Assembly: GCA_902729315.2 (NCBI GenBank)
Contig: LR746271.1
Coordinates: forward strand, 4,856,001-4,920,000
Source of the DNA: Spirodela intermedia
Lineage: Eukaryota > Streptophyta > Magnoliopsida > Alismatales > Araceae
Length of the DNA stretch: 64,000 nt
Direction of reading: 5' to 3'
Shown one piece after another: positions 1 to 11,924 of the stretch (its first letter is position 1; each line of letters starts with the position of its first letter). Made by a program: the position numbers and the translations under genes. The notes beneath the pieces were generated by a model. It did no database searches. It had not been told where the DNA came from and worked only from the letters and a program-made list of their open reading frames with translations.

Positions 1-597
1 TCCTAGAAAAAAAGCTTCTAGTAGATTGAAAATCTCAATGGACTATTTTTCTTGGTGTAACCAAAGTAAGCTACTTCATGTGTAGGTTACTAATGAACAA
101 CATGGGAAGCAATCATTGTTGGAGAAACACATCAAGTATAAATATATTTATATAAATAGGATTAAATTTTCAAAGAATTTTTTTGAAGAAGGGTCATTAA
201 ATAAATAGGTTTAGAAAATATTGGCATTTTCGAGTTTAATCTTTATCAACGAATTTTCTTGATATGAAATATGTGGGAAGAACTTCCAATTCTAAGTGTG
301 TATGAATCAATGTTAGTAAGGTTGAATTTATTTTTCCTTGAACACTTTAATTATCAAGAAATACAAATTTACATGAGCCTTTCTAAATTATAAATCAAGA
401 ATATTGAGTTAGGACATAATTGTAATATTTTGCCACGACAAGCCATGAATTTGAAACTATATATCGATAGCATTTAGGTTACTAGAGCCATGAATTTAGT
501 TGAGATAAGCTAAGACCTAAAAATCAGTTTTTATAGTATCTTTTGATAATACTGCTCATATAAGATACCATTAGAGAGTAAAGTAGGTCAAGAGAGC
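1..597. other. Far-upstream block of gene unit 1, no gene
   Basis: AT-rich DNA with no supported coding region. The part from about 310 to 597 resembles 32810-33065, upstream of copy 3, in the same order, so it belongs to the duplicated unit around the MADS genes. The likeness stops where the LTR at 598 begins. At the matching place in unit 3 (near 33065) there is no LTR. Confidence 0.5.
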
Positions 598-2221
598 TGA
601 CGTGACTCAGTCGTTGTATATTAAATCACGTAAATATAAAATTTATAAAACTAGAAAATATGAATTTTCAAATATTTAAAAGTATTTCTAAATAAATATA
701 TTAATTATAATTCAATAAAACTTCCAAAAATAGCAATAATTTTTCAAGTCGATCATAGGGATGTAATATAATATCTGGTAACTATTCATAATTTTTCTTA
801 ATGAATACGATTTCTATGAATTTCATACTAGGAAATAAAAAGGAAATATATTTCAAATTCACGAAAAAAGGGAAATAAGGGTGCAGACGTCGGGATGATG
901 TCAGTGCCTAGCGGATGAGAATTGGGTGAAAACAGAGTTCTACCAGACGATTCTTGCGTAAGCGATTACAGATGATTTAATTAATTAAATTAAGATCTGT
1001 AAAAGTTGGAAGAATCGTAATTGAACAAAGTATATTTTGGTAACTTAAAAACACAAAAATTATCACTAAATGAAGCGTAAAGTAAATTGAAAGTAGGAAA
1101 ATAGAGTTCTGGCGTCACGACGGCGATGCGTCGGCGATACACTAGAATCCTGAGCGTTCGAGAGGATCGTCGTGTAGTGTCCACAGCCTCTAAGGCTCTC
1201 ATTGGATAAAGACGACGTAGGCGATCTCTAGATCTTCTCGTGAAGTTTAGAGATCAATAAAGTGGGTTGTCGAATCATCTCCAACGGCTGTCACTCAGTG
1301 GAGCGGAAAAATGGCAACTTTGCGGCTCTCCAACGACTGTCACCCGACAGAGAGGAGCTAGATGGAGGTGGGGCATATGTCAGGGAGCTTCATCCTCAGG
1401 TCCACGCAGCAAGAGGAGGCTCTTCATCGCATTTGGTACGCTCTCAGGAGGTGGCGACTCATCTCCTAGCAGATCGTCCTCTTCTTGACGACGGCTTGTT
1501 CATCGATCAATCGGAGATGATTTACTCGATGGATTGCGATCCTTTTATCGTGAATCGTTTAGCAATTTTAGTAGCAATGCTCTGCAAATCATGTTGACGA
1601 GATTTTCGCCGATGATCCAGCGATTCTCATTGCTTCATCCTTCACTAGCGATCTACAGGAAAGTCGCGATAATCAAATAAAAATATATGAATTTTGACTC
1701 TAGGAGGATTCAAACCCTCGCTGGTCGCCCGCCTCTGAGGAAGGTGTGACGTGAGTTTAGTCCCACATTGGTTATGTACTGATTTTTTGGGCGAATATAT
1801 AGTAATGTTAGCTTTATAAGCAAAGTCATTACTCTCGCGTGTACGACCACTCCTTGCCCCACAACCAGCTAGCCACCGGTGACGTGGAAAGGGAGTGGCG
1901 CACATGTGCCCCTATCGGTCCAAACCAAGCCGCTCAAGCCCCTGCTTGCAGCTACTCCTCGACTGCACTTCCGACCTGCTTGCGGGCCCGGCTGACTAAC
2001 AGGTCCCCCTATTTTGTAATATTTTTATTTCTTATTCTTCATTTATCTCAAAAGTAAGATTGTAAAAATCGTATAAAATCACATAATTACCTAAAAATTC
2101 ACGTTAATCAACTGAAAACCACAAATCATACTTTAATACAAATATAAGTCTATTTATCATGAGTTAAGGCTAAAACTATATTATTTACTAATTATTAACT
2201 CATGATAATGAAGACTTATCA
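598..2221 (-). mobile_element. Solo LTR of the TGATAAG gypsy family, copy A1
   Basis: Read on the minus strand it begins TGATAAGTCTTCATTATCATG and ends in a variant of the family's GACTAAGTCACATCA terminus. It is flanked by a perfect 5-base direct repeat, AGAGC at 593-597 and 2222-2226, the expected target-site duplication. No internal retrotransposon sequence is attached, so it is a solo LTR left by LTR-LTR recombination. Short open frames inside it (for example 1262-1597) lie in LTR sequence and recur in other copies with different breaks, so they are not genes. It is richer in GC in its centre than most other copies. Confidence 0.85.
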
Positions 2222-2226
2222 AGAGC

Positions 2227-3170
2227 CATAGCATTATTACAGTACAACAATATTATTTCAAAATTTATCATTAGGGCCATTAAGGTCTATTTTAATTAGT
2301 TGTCTCTTTCTCATATCTTAAATTTGATGGAAATAAATTTTTTAATCTTAAGGAACATAAAAAGAGATGATAAATTATGTTTAAATCTGATGACCTTTTA
2401 GAGATGCTATTAAAAGCTAAGAGAACCTTTTCTAATGACAAACAAATGATTCAGAGGTGGATATGTGCTTAAATAGAAAATAAATCAATTTCACCGATAG
2501 AGAGTACAATACTGAACGAGTTAGAAAAGGCCAATTGAAGAATGATACAGCCTCCTCTTTTATTGTTATTTTCAAAATCTCACACCTTTAAATGTTTTAT
2601 AATTTATTTTGACTCACTAGAAAAGTTCCATTATATTGAAGTACTTTCAAAAGATTATTCAATTGATCTAAAATAAAACTTGGGCTTAGGTTGAAATATT
2701 TTCTTTAATCTACTGACAATTTTTATGTTCATATTAATGGGGACATGTTTGACGGAAAATGTCATAACTCTTGAGAAATCTATAGATGGCATGAATTAGA
2801 TCTTGAAGAGTCAAGCTCAGTTTTAGTCTTAAGTAAGTAATCATCATAATGATGATAATAACATACTCATGGATGACATAAATAATGTTGACTTGGCAAG
2901 CATTTTTAGTTTTAAACTTCAAATGAAACATTGACCACTAAACTAATGGATAGTATACATTGCCAAAAGAAAGCCTATTACATGATTGGAGATTAAATGA
3001 ATGTCATAGGAATGATACATGCTACGTCACACATGACAAATGAGCCAGAACAGTATCTTATGACCAATATCTATCGCTACGCTTATTAGTTCAACAACAG
3101 CCAGAACAGACTCACCTCACAGGTGTTTATAATTTGGGTTTGCAGACAAAAGATCAACTTCTCTGTAAGC
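2227..3170. other. Distal upstream region of copy 1, no gene
   Basis: No coding region is supported. Stretches near 2690-3030 match 32640-33310 and 61620-61970, upstream of copies 3 and 4. The shared landmark is a run containing GGATAGTATACA followed by TGCTACG(T/C)C(A/G)CACATG. This marks it as the outer part of the duplicated gene unit. Confidence 0.5.
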
Positions 3171-4612
3171 GTAATCATAGCCAAGACCGAATCGGGCAAG
3201 AGCCTTTAAGGATTGGGCATCGCAATTTGGGCTTTAGCTTCTCACAAACCAAAAATCGGCAAAAAAACCGAGGGACATGTATGTGATACCTGCGAGGACT
3301 ATTGTCCACGTGCAAAAAAACCGAGGAACTTGTATGTAATACTTGCGACTACTATTGCCCACGTGGCGCTGGCAAATGCAATGTCTGAGGTGAACAGGTC
3401 TCATTGTGCCGTCTATCGGTTACAGTTAGCGTTAAGCTTCACTGGCGTCCGCCCTATTCTTGGGCATCCTATCTGCTCTCCAGCGTGCGGCCCCTGTGAA
3501 TACAATGGTGCTCGTGAGAAAGTTTTCGAGTCCCGCTCATCTCCATCTTCTTCCTCTGGACATCATCTCACCATACCTCTCACTCGCTGTACATAGGCAC
3601 GGATCAACGTTTTTCTGTCTACACTCTAACGGTGCCCAAGGTTGTTTTTGCATTCCTTCTAGCATGGCAGGGATTATCAACCCGAGTGATTATACCTCGA
3701 GGGCTCCGATGAATCGAGCTTGGTGCAGAGATTGCATCTGTTCTACGAGTGCCATTGCGCACATTTGAATTGTATTCCATTTCTCTGTTTACGCAGGTAG
3801 CGGAACGATGTCTAAAACGACGGTTGATTGTACGATCTACAAAGAAGAGAAGCGAAAAATATAGGAGAAGGGTTGTTCCTGGTACGATACAAGAGAGCAA
3901 GATGTGGAATCTACCTTATCATTTACCGGAAATGGTTTCTGCGAGGCCGGGAAGGGTCTACCATCGAGGGAAGGGAAGGAGAGAAAGGAAGGAAACCACC
4001 TGATTGGATAGCGAAATAAGACGCCCCACTGACTCCCTCAGTCCAAATCAAGAATTGATTTTTAATCTCTCTTCACCGGTCTCCTATTGGTCGTATATCT
4101 AATCGTACTATTGCACTCTGAAGGGCACCGCAAAGGTCAAGGTGGGAGGAAAAACCGATCCAAGCTCCAGAAGCGGCCGTCGTCTTTTAGGTTTATTTCC
4201 CCCCCCTTTCTCTCTCTCTCTCTCCCCCCCACTCTCCACTCCGTTCCCCTCTATCCTCCTCTCCACCCCTGTTTTCACTCAGAATTGGCTAGGATTGCTT
4301 TCTCTTGTCGAATGCAAAACCCACTTTGTCTTCCATCATCTTCACACCGTTTTTCAATATCGGGTAATCTTTGATTGAGGGGCTCGGACAGCATCTTACG
4401 CCACTTGAGCACAGATCTTCTGTTCCAAATTTGGCAAAGCCGCGAATTTTTAAACAAGATTCCAGAGATCCGGGCTTCCAAACGTATATTAGGATGTCCT
4501 TCTTCGTAAGATTCTATACCCTGTAGGGGATCATTCTTCCATTTTGTCGGGCACCGTTGGAGTAATCAGCGAACGATGTGGTGAGCGAGAGAAGCTGGAG
4601 GAGAGCGAAGGC
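3171..4612 (+). promoter_or_regulatory. Promoter and 5'UTR block of SVP-like copy 1
   Basis: This block is shared in order with 12640-13921, 33418-34676 and 62057-63274, ahead of the other three MADS copies. Landmarks are a stretch around TTCACTGTTTACGC(A/G)GGTAGCGGA, then CTGATTGGATAGC (inverted CCAAT, 4000-4012), then a pyrimidine tract rich in CT repeats (about 4198-4270), typical of a plant leader. GC content is well above the surrounding intergenic DNA. Open frames inside it change phase between copies, which argues against a protein. The transcription start is not defined, and a TATA box cannot be called with confidence. Confidence 0.55.
4364..4526 (+). other. Probable 5'UTR intron of copy 1
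   Basis: A donor GTAATC at 4364 and an acceptor in TACCCTGTAG ending at 4526 bracket 163 bases between the CT-rich leader and the start codon at 4613. Equivalent pairs occur in copy 3 (GTAATC, then TTCCCTGTAG), in copy 4 (GTAATG, then CCCCGTAG) and, weaker, in copy 2. Conservation of both signals in four copies is the only evidence; no transcript was seen. Confidence 0.4.
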
Positions 4613-7600
4613 ATGGCGAGGGAGAAGATCAAGATTAGGAAGATAGACAACACGACCGCGAGGCAGGTTACCTTCTCAAAGCGGCGTAGGGGCCTTTTCA
4701 AGAAGGCGAAAGAGCTGGCCATACTCTGTGATGCCGAAGTGGGGGTGATCCTCTTATCCTCCAACGGCAAGCTCTTCGAATATTCCAGCAACAGGTGCAG
4801 ATCCTTTCCTTTTAGGCCCTTTTCCAGCTCTCTCTGTGTCTGACACTCTCCTATTCGGTCTTGCTTTCTCCCTTTCCTGCCGCATCCTCATACGGCGGTC
4901 CATATCCCGTACGCGTGGGTGCAAGTGTTGTAGTTTATCGCATGCTGGTTGTGGAATCTTCCTCACTCCTCTCTCCATCCTTATCTTTCTCAGTCGGAGT
5001 CGTAGTTTTTTCTTTGCTTGTTGTGGTTTTCGTGACAATGGAAAACTAGGGCTCTCGAACGGTGTGGAAGAGAGGAGAAACACCGAGGAGAGTGGAAACC
5101 AGGGGACGCATAGAATGAGGAGGTTCTGAACGGTGTGCACGCTTGCATTAATTGGTTGATTGATAGATAGATAAAGATATGGATAGATAAGTCGCAAGAA
5201 AGAGAGAGGGAGAGAAGAGAGAGCAAGTAGGAGAGAGAGAGAGCTACGGAGAATAGCCGAACGAAGACGACCGAACCTAGAGCGTGGATGATGAGAACAG
5301 CGGTTTGCGTATACCTTAACTTTTATCCATAACTAACAGGTACGAGTAGGCTGTGGCTTTGTCCCATACAGGATGAAAACAGATTAGGCCACAACTTGCT
5401 GTTTCCTTGACAAGGTTTTAAGATATGGAACTGTGAGTGTACTTAAGTCGGCTAGTTTGTCTCACTAGTAGTGAACATTTTTCGTGTAATTTATCATTTG
5501 AACTCAGATTAACCTTAGCCTTTGTAACCCTTACCTCGGATGAAGTTTTTTCCGGTTCTAGGTGCATTATCTCGTTAATGAGTAACATAACCGTGATTAC
5601 CTTTCTTTCTATTGGCAACGGAGTAGTGAGTTCTTCATAGGATGGCCACGTTATGAATTATTTCGGTTGCTTTTCTACGGCCAATCATGACCGATCCGTT
5701 TTGTTAGATGCTACTGTTCTATGCTTCCAAAAACTAGCCTTTTTCTTATAACTTTTTTTTTTTTTTTTTCTTATAACTTACATATTTCTCACTAATCATT
5801 TATGTTTAGATTATGGTAATTGAAACACGTTAAGATGAGGTACTAAACTATAGTCAGATGGGTCTACCTTTCATTGGGCTGGCCCTCGTGAATAGGTTCT
5901 TGGGGATTGTTCCCAATGAGTTTTCTTGTGCCTTCGTGTGTTAAATTTAATCCCCCGGTTGGGTTGGGTTCCATTCTTGTTCTACTGCTATTGTTCTTCA
6001 GTTATCACATGGGCTTGCATTTATGGAATTACACTAACACAATTTTCAGTGATCGTTAATGCGTAGGAAGGAGTTCATAATTGCAGATTAATGGCATTCA
6101 GTGTTCTTTAAGTTGCACTCAATTGGCTTCATACTATTGCTAATAAAGATATTGGTGAAAATTCGAACCCTAGTAATCATCAGTTCTTATTTCCGTAGGA
6201 TTGATTGAAGAGAATAAAAAGATCAAAAGAATTCGAGCAAGGTTATTAGGACTTCTATGCTTGTCAAGGCCAGACATATTGTTTCATTTTTTGGCTTTCT
6301 ATCGGGCATAAAAACTCAGAGGCATTAAGTGCTGTTGTTCCATGGCCTTGTTCTTCTACTATTTCTACCAGATGACAATGCCCACCTTCAGAACAAAGTT
6401 TTTTATTTTTCATTTGAAGTAAATTAGCCAGTTGAAAAATTGGTTAAATTGGCCTTGAATTGCAGAGCCCAACTGGAGTCATCAAGTCATATGAAAGAGA
6501 GAACGCAATTGTTAAGCATCCTGATCACTGATTGAGAATAGAATACAATCTACTAGTATTATTCTGATGGTTGATTAGATCATAGCACGGTATTGGCTAT
6601 ATATTTTTCGCCAAAGAGTGTGGAAACTTACGTTTCGGTGTTATTCTATGCTTAATAAGGGCAAGTTTTCTACACAATGAATAGCCAAATCTGATTATTT
6701 CCAGTCTTTTGAGAATATATCTGCTAAATACAATTTATGAGCTACATTTTATGTGCCATATTTTAGAAGAGAATATGGGCTTTAGTGAAGCTAAGTTTCT
6801 GCATGAGGTGTTTATGTTGGATTACTGAAGGACATGCCATAGTGTCATGAAAGCGAAAAAGTGTCATTCATATTTGCGACTTACTACAATTTCAAAGTGC
6901 TCATCATTGCATTCTTATTTAAAATGTCAAAGTGTGATAGCCTCAACAGCGAAGAACAGCTTTGAGGTGAGAGCTTGGAAGATAGGTAGTTTAATCAGTT
7001 ACACTAATCAGTTTCTTGTAAATTTTCTTAGGATTTTGTGAAACAGCATAAGATGCAATGAAGGCCTTGACTATTGTATCCTTGCTCACATATTGTATTT
7101 CCTATTTTATTTGAAGTATGAAGGCAATAATCGAAAGACATAACAAGTATTCACGGGATGATGTGAAATCGGTGCGGCCATCTCATGATCACTGTGTAAG
7201 TCTTCATGCGCCATGCTTTTGTGAGTTTTCTGATGTAGCGAATGGTGTGTGGAATATTTTAGCCTTGAATCCACAAGGCAGGAATCTTGAACTCGGAATC
7301 CTGAATCCGTGGGACTTGGAATCTTCAATCCTTATATCCACAGTGATTAACTAGGGCGACCCTTGAATCTACACTCATCACGCATACTGTTTTATTTTGT
7401 TTTAGTCTGTCCATCCTTCCGTTCTGAATTTGCAAGTCACTGGTACCCATTTTTCTTGCCTTCATAGGTTAAAGGTAGCATCCGTGGATCACTAAGCAAG
7501 GACGTTTTGGAGTCAAGGTTACAGCTCAGGTATGCCTTTCCTATATGACTGAACGCAAGATGTCTGTGGGTTGCTCAAACCAGCTCTTCATCTAATTTTT

Positions 7601-10600
7601 AGGCAAATGAAAGGGGAAGATATTGGAGGACTAACACTGGAAGAGCTTCAGAACTTGGAGAAAGCACTTGAGATCGGACTGTGCCGAGTTCTCACGAGAA
7701 AGGTAGGTGTGTGATCTATTCCGGTAACTTTGAAGGTATCTACGGCAGATCTTATTTTACGGCGACTTCTACTTCCCAGGGTCAGCAAATGGTCGGAGAA
7801 ATAAAGGAACTACAGCACAAGGTCAGTAAATAAATGCAATCTGCCTGTTAGTTTAGCATTTCTTCAATTTCTTCCTATTTGTGAGCAAATGTGAAACCTA
7901 TGAATCGGATGTCGCATACCTGGATCTTCTATTAGTTATACTGTAGTTCCTGGCTTCTCAGATTTATACGCAGTCCTTCAGTCTCTTGGTCACCATTTCG
8001 TTCCTTAATGGAAGCCCTGACGCACAGCTGAACATAGGCCGTTTCCCATTCCTGGAAAGCAACTGGTCTCCTGCGCTGTAAAAGTAAAAGAGGGAGGAAT
8101 CAGAGTCGGAAAATCGTTGGCAGTTCCCCCCCTGCCTTTTTACGTCTAACTAGAGGACGGAGCACTGCATGATCGATATAATATATGGCTAATTGGCCAG
8201 CATTTTCAATGTCTCACCAGCACACTGACATGATCGCAGGCCTATCATCTCTACATTCTAATCGTCTCTCTGGCGTGATCTCTCATGTTAGACCCACCTT
8301 TTCTTCAACCTTTTTGTAGAGGTACAGAGAGGCATTACCTGGTAAAGAACCGCATAATAACATGAAAGAGGTGTTAAACCTGACGTAAAAGCAGCAGTCA
8401 CCTTTGTTGAAGTTAATGAAAGAGGCAGACATTGAACACCAACTTGAGTTTCAATGAGCACTGGAGGACGCCAGTAACGCTGGGATAGGTAGTAGGCACC
8501 AGAGCTTAGGCAAAATGCAGTGAAAGCCCGTCTTGAGTGCAGAGTAGAGGACACCAGCGTCTTACTAGTAGAGCACAGCATTCAGGCTAGATTGCCACAC
8601 ATAAGTTTTCATTGATGAAGCAGATAGTTACTTCATGGTCTGGAGTAATAGACATCACGGCAGTAAAAGGTGGCACTCGTGCTGTAGTAATATCCGCTGA
8701 AGTTAAACTTGAGCGTAGTATGTGGCAGCAGAGGACAGAGTAAAATAGTCTCGATAGCTCTTCTTGTCACCCTGGTTGTTTATCCTGAAGAAGACTCTCA
8801 AAGAATAGCAGACGGAGAATCTATTGGTCATGGGTATCTCGGAGTTGCTCTCACCGTGGCACTTTAGGTCGGTAGACGAGAGGAAGAGACGAATGACGTC
8901 TAGGACCTTGGGGACCACGGTTGGAATCTCCAGCCGTGGAATCGCGACCGTTGGCAACAGAGACGTTCTTGATGAGTAGCGACTGGGGGTTGTACCGCAG
9001 CGCTCGGAAAAAGCTGTCTATATTCTTCCTGTGGAAGAAGTCCCCAAGGAGAGGGAGAAGAAAGAAGATGAAGGCGAGAGGCCGCATCTGCATCGTGGAA
9101 CTCCACATCTACAGATCAGTGCATTTGTGAGCTACTGCTGATGCCCGTTTTATTCTCCAAGTGTAAGAGGTTGAGAGTGGCCCACATGGCGGTGACAGAA
9201 TTGACAGCGGCTTGACTAACCTACATGGTCCTGATGTAGGTGAAGAGACTCAAACCCTCAAAGAGGACTCACAAACGTAGTCTATTAGAACCGTATTCTT
9301 AAAGACTTCCAAAGAACAGTAATGGAAACTTTGGAGGCATTCTAGGACAACAGAAGTGGCGTTCGTCTGGTTTCTGATGATCTGAATTTCCTCAGTTATT
9401 GCACAACGACGTGGGTATCAACTGTGTACTTCTTCTTGGTTCAGATGCTCAAACAAAAGGTTCTTTCTGTCTGCTTTCTTCGCTGCAATAGCCAATGCTT
9501 TCTCCTCCTTGGATCCATTATGTTATGGTTTTATGCTTCGAACCTATTTACGTTCTTATGATGCCTTTTTGAACCAGACACATCAAGATTCAGGCAAATA
9601 ACTTAACATGGCTTTCCTAACTGATTCATTTTGGTTTTCAAAGGGAGGGAAATTGGTGGAGGAGAATGCCCTTCTGAGAAAGGAGGTAATCGGCCGTCTT
9701 CTCATCTGTTTTCGCAGTCTTCCCATCCTAATCGATGCATGCAGAGCTCACCCATCATTTGCCGGTCAAAACAGATCGAGTCCTCAAGCGGCAGAAAACA
9801 GGCGGCAGATTCTGAGAGCGCCACATGTGAAGGTGGACAATCAAGTGAGTTGACAAAACACGGCTCAAACTCTGGGCCGCCACAGGATTGTAGCGATATT
9901 TCAGATACGACACTTAGACTCGGGTATGCTCCTAAGGAACCCAAATGCATTACCACTCTTTTTATTTTCCTTGGAAATTATTTTTTGAGCTTTTACTTAC
10001 GAGTGTTTAACACTGAATATTGAACTCTTATGTAGTGACATAATTCTGGTAACAAGAGTATATATCAAACTAGTTTAATGGTAATCACAATCAGCTTTCT
10101 ATTGTAATAATACTTTTTTCAATGGGTTTTGATTATTTATTCATTCATTATGTTTTCTCACTTGGAACTTATTATCCTCAGCCTTTGTATTGATTTTGAA
10201 GAATATTCTTTTTACCAAGTTCATTGCTTAACTTCCTAGTTTAATAAAATTTTCGATCGTCTCTATTGACTTACACTCTAGTCAATTACATCCTCTTAGG
10301 GGAGAAATACTTTGGATTAGCTTATTTGAATTAGAGCTTCAGTGATATAGTTTGAACTTATTACTTTCCATTATCATCTTATTGTCTCTTTATTTTTTCA
10401 TTTTGTTCTAAACACTGCATCACTAGAGCTTTAGACTGAATATTTTTTCAGATGAGTGCTCAAGTAAACGAATACCTCATTTATTTATGGCTTTTATGAG
10501 GAGAGTGGCTTACATCTAATTTTAGAAAAATGTTGGCTATTCTTGTTACCTAATCAAGTTATTCCTGCTGTAATAAGCTTGAAGGTTTTTGATGAGTTTG

Positions 10601-11924
10601 TTTGACGTTTATGTCTATTATTCTTTTTCTTGTCATGAGTGCTAGTCTTATCGATGTTGAAGTATTATTATTACTGAAATAATTATCTACCCTCAAGATG
10701 TTCAGGCAATCAAGAAGATAAAGCAGAAACATAAATATAAGTCACAACATGCAAGTAAATCAGGCCAGTCCACCACTGATCATACCCCATTAGAAATGGA
10801 CTGGGCTTTATAATGAGGGACTGACATTGTTCAATTCATTTAGTTAGGCTAAACATGCTGAGGCTCCATTTGGTTTATTGTCATTCATGTTGTGGGCCTT
10901 GAAATGGCCGGGTGAGATAGTTCCACCCATCAGAACAGTCCCAAACTTTTGGACTCGGTTGGATCCACGAACCTTGAAATGCTGAGTTTTCCAAAGTGTG
11001 AATTCACCTGCAAACAGGTTATAGGCTTTACTTTGTTGGTTGGATTAGCCAACCATCCCTTCACTGGCATTTAGAGGCCCTCAGTGCTCGATCTTTGGAC
11101 CAAACAATGGATTTGTCTTAGCTCAGCTGATGGACGACCAGCCCTGATTCTAGTTTGTTTGGTGTTGTCTTGTTTTATCGGCATTTTGTCATGTACAGTC
11201 TGAGTAAACTTGATACTTCGTTGTGCCTTTCTATGAACTCTCATTGTCATTGGTCAAATAGTTCATGTTTTTTTGAGTGTAGATCATAAATCTTTATGCT
11301 GATTCTGATTTGATGCCGTCATTTTTACTCTGGTCATAGCTTTCATAATCCTCATGACGTTCTCTCCTTTGACTGCACTTTTCATTACTTCGTGGTCTCT
11401 TCCTCACTCTCTAAGAAAATTTCAGCCGATCATTGTGTTAACTATGCTTTTACTAGCCTTGAGACTGAAGATATGATGCGGAAAGCATCGACAGTAGCCG
11501 TTAAATAGGGTGTCATAAACATAGAGGAAGTCACTTGATGATGCATTCCATTGGTATCGACTTTGACTATAGGAATTACAGTAATCAGGGAAGGAGGGAA
11601 AGAGAGTCAAGTCTAGAAACATGGGCTGTTGGGGACATCTGGAGAGGAGCTTGATAAAGAGCTTTCTCTACGTATGATAGGAATCTATGTGGTGAGGAAA
11701 AAAAATTTTGTGCAGGGAAGTAATGATTCGGGACAGAGGTTTTAGTTGAATGAGAATTTCCTTGCAAATCAACTAGAATGGAGAAAACACCGCCCAAACT
11801 TTAAAGGAGATCCATAATAAACTCCCGTCCTACAAACCCAGTGAGAAAAACTGATTAGGTACTTTGCTCGCGTTACTAATGTGGGTTTATGGTTTCGCTT
11901 TTCTCATACAGGTTACCTTTCTAG
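4613..11924 (+). CDS. SVP-like MIKC-type MADS-box transcription factor, copy 1 (intact)
   Basis: Nuclear DNA-binding regulator of the SVP/AGL24/JOINTLESS/DAM clade, a family that binds CArG boxes as dimers and controls flowering time, inflorescence or dormancy. Coding exons: 4613-4794 (MADS), 7117-7195 (I), 7468-7529, 7603-7702 and 7780-7821 (K), 9644-9685, 9775-9923 (C) and 11912-11924. All introns are GT-AG and the frame stays open, giving 669 bases and 222 residues, a normal length for the family. Visible motifs are [38 protein letters not shown] in the K domain, GGQSSE in the C domain and a C-terminal LRLGLPF. The start at 4613 is the family start; an in-frame ATG at 4544 lies in the leader. 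The exon 7 acceptor is uncertain: AGs ending at 9717, 9744 and 9774 are all in frame. Oddities are ILLSSNGKL where the family has IIFSSTGKL, and SHDHC at the end of exon 2 in place of the usual SLELQ. Confidence 0.85.
5155..5245 (+). repeat. GATA/GA microsatellite in intron 1 of copy 1
   Basis: After the conserved run CATTAATTGGTTGATTGATA comes a short GATA repeat, then a GA-rich stretch. The same composite lies in intron 1 of copy 2 (about 14455-14530), copy 3 (35185-35290, with a long uninterrupted GA run) and copy 4 (63770-63870, the longest GATA run). Repeat number differs in each, as expected of a slipping microsatellite inherited with the duplicated gene. Confidence 0.7.
8281..9260 (-). 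other. Conserved block in intron 5 of copy 1, unidentified, with minus-strand hydrophobic open frames
   Basis: This GC-richer block sits between exons 5 and 6 and recurs at about 15350-16200 (copy 2) and 37990-38860 (copy 3). On the minus strand several short frames contain a hydrophobic segment such as [10 protein letters not shown]. On the plus strand the same bases read as charged EEDPKERKK-like peptides. The frames shift between copies, so no intact protein is supported. It may be a remnant of a gene captured before the array was duplicated. I do not recognise the family. Confidence 0.4.

Noticed and set aside
1262-1597. 111-codon open frame near the left edge
   Set aside because: Wholly inside solo LTR A1; equivalent LTR positions in other copies carry stops.
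3213-3596. 127-codon open frame upstream of copy 1
   Set aside because: Same promoter block as above; reading frames shift between copies and no family is recognised.
4544-4612. Upstream in-frame ATG as start of copy 1
   Set aside because: It would add 23 residues before the MADS domain, which the SVP family lacks; the ATG at 4613 begins the conserved [10 protein letters not shown] and is matched in all copies.
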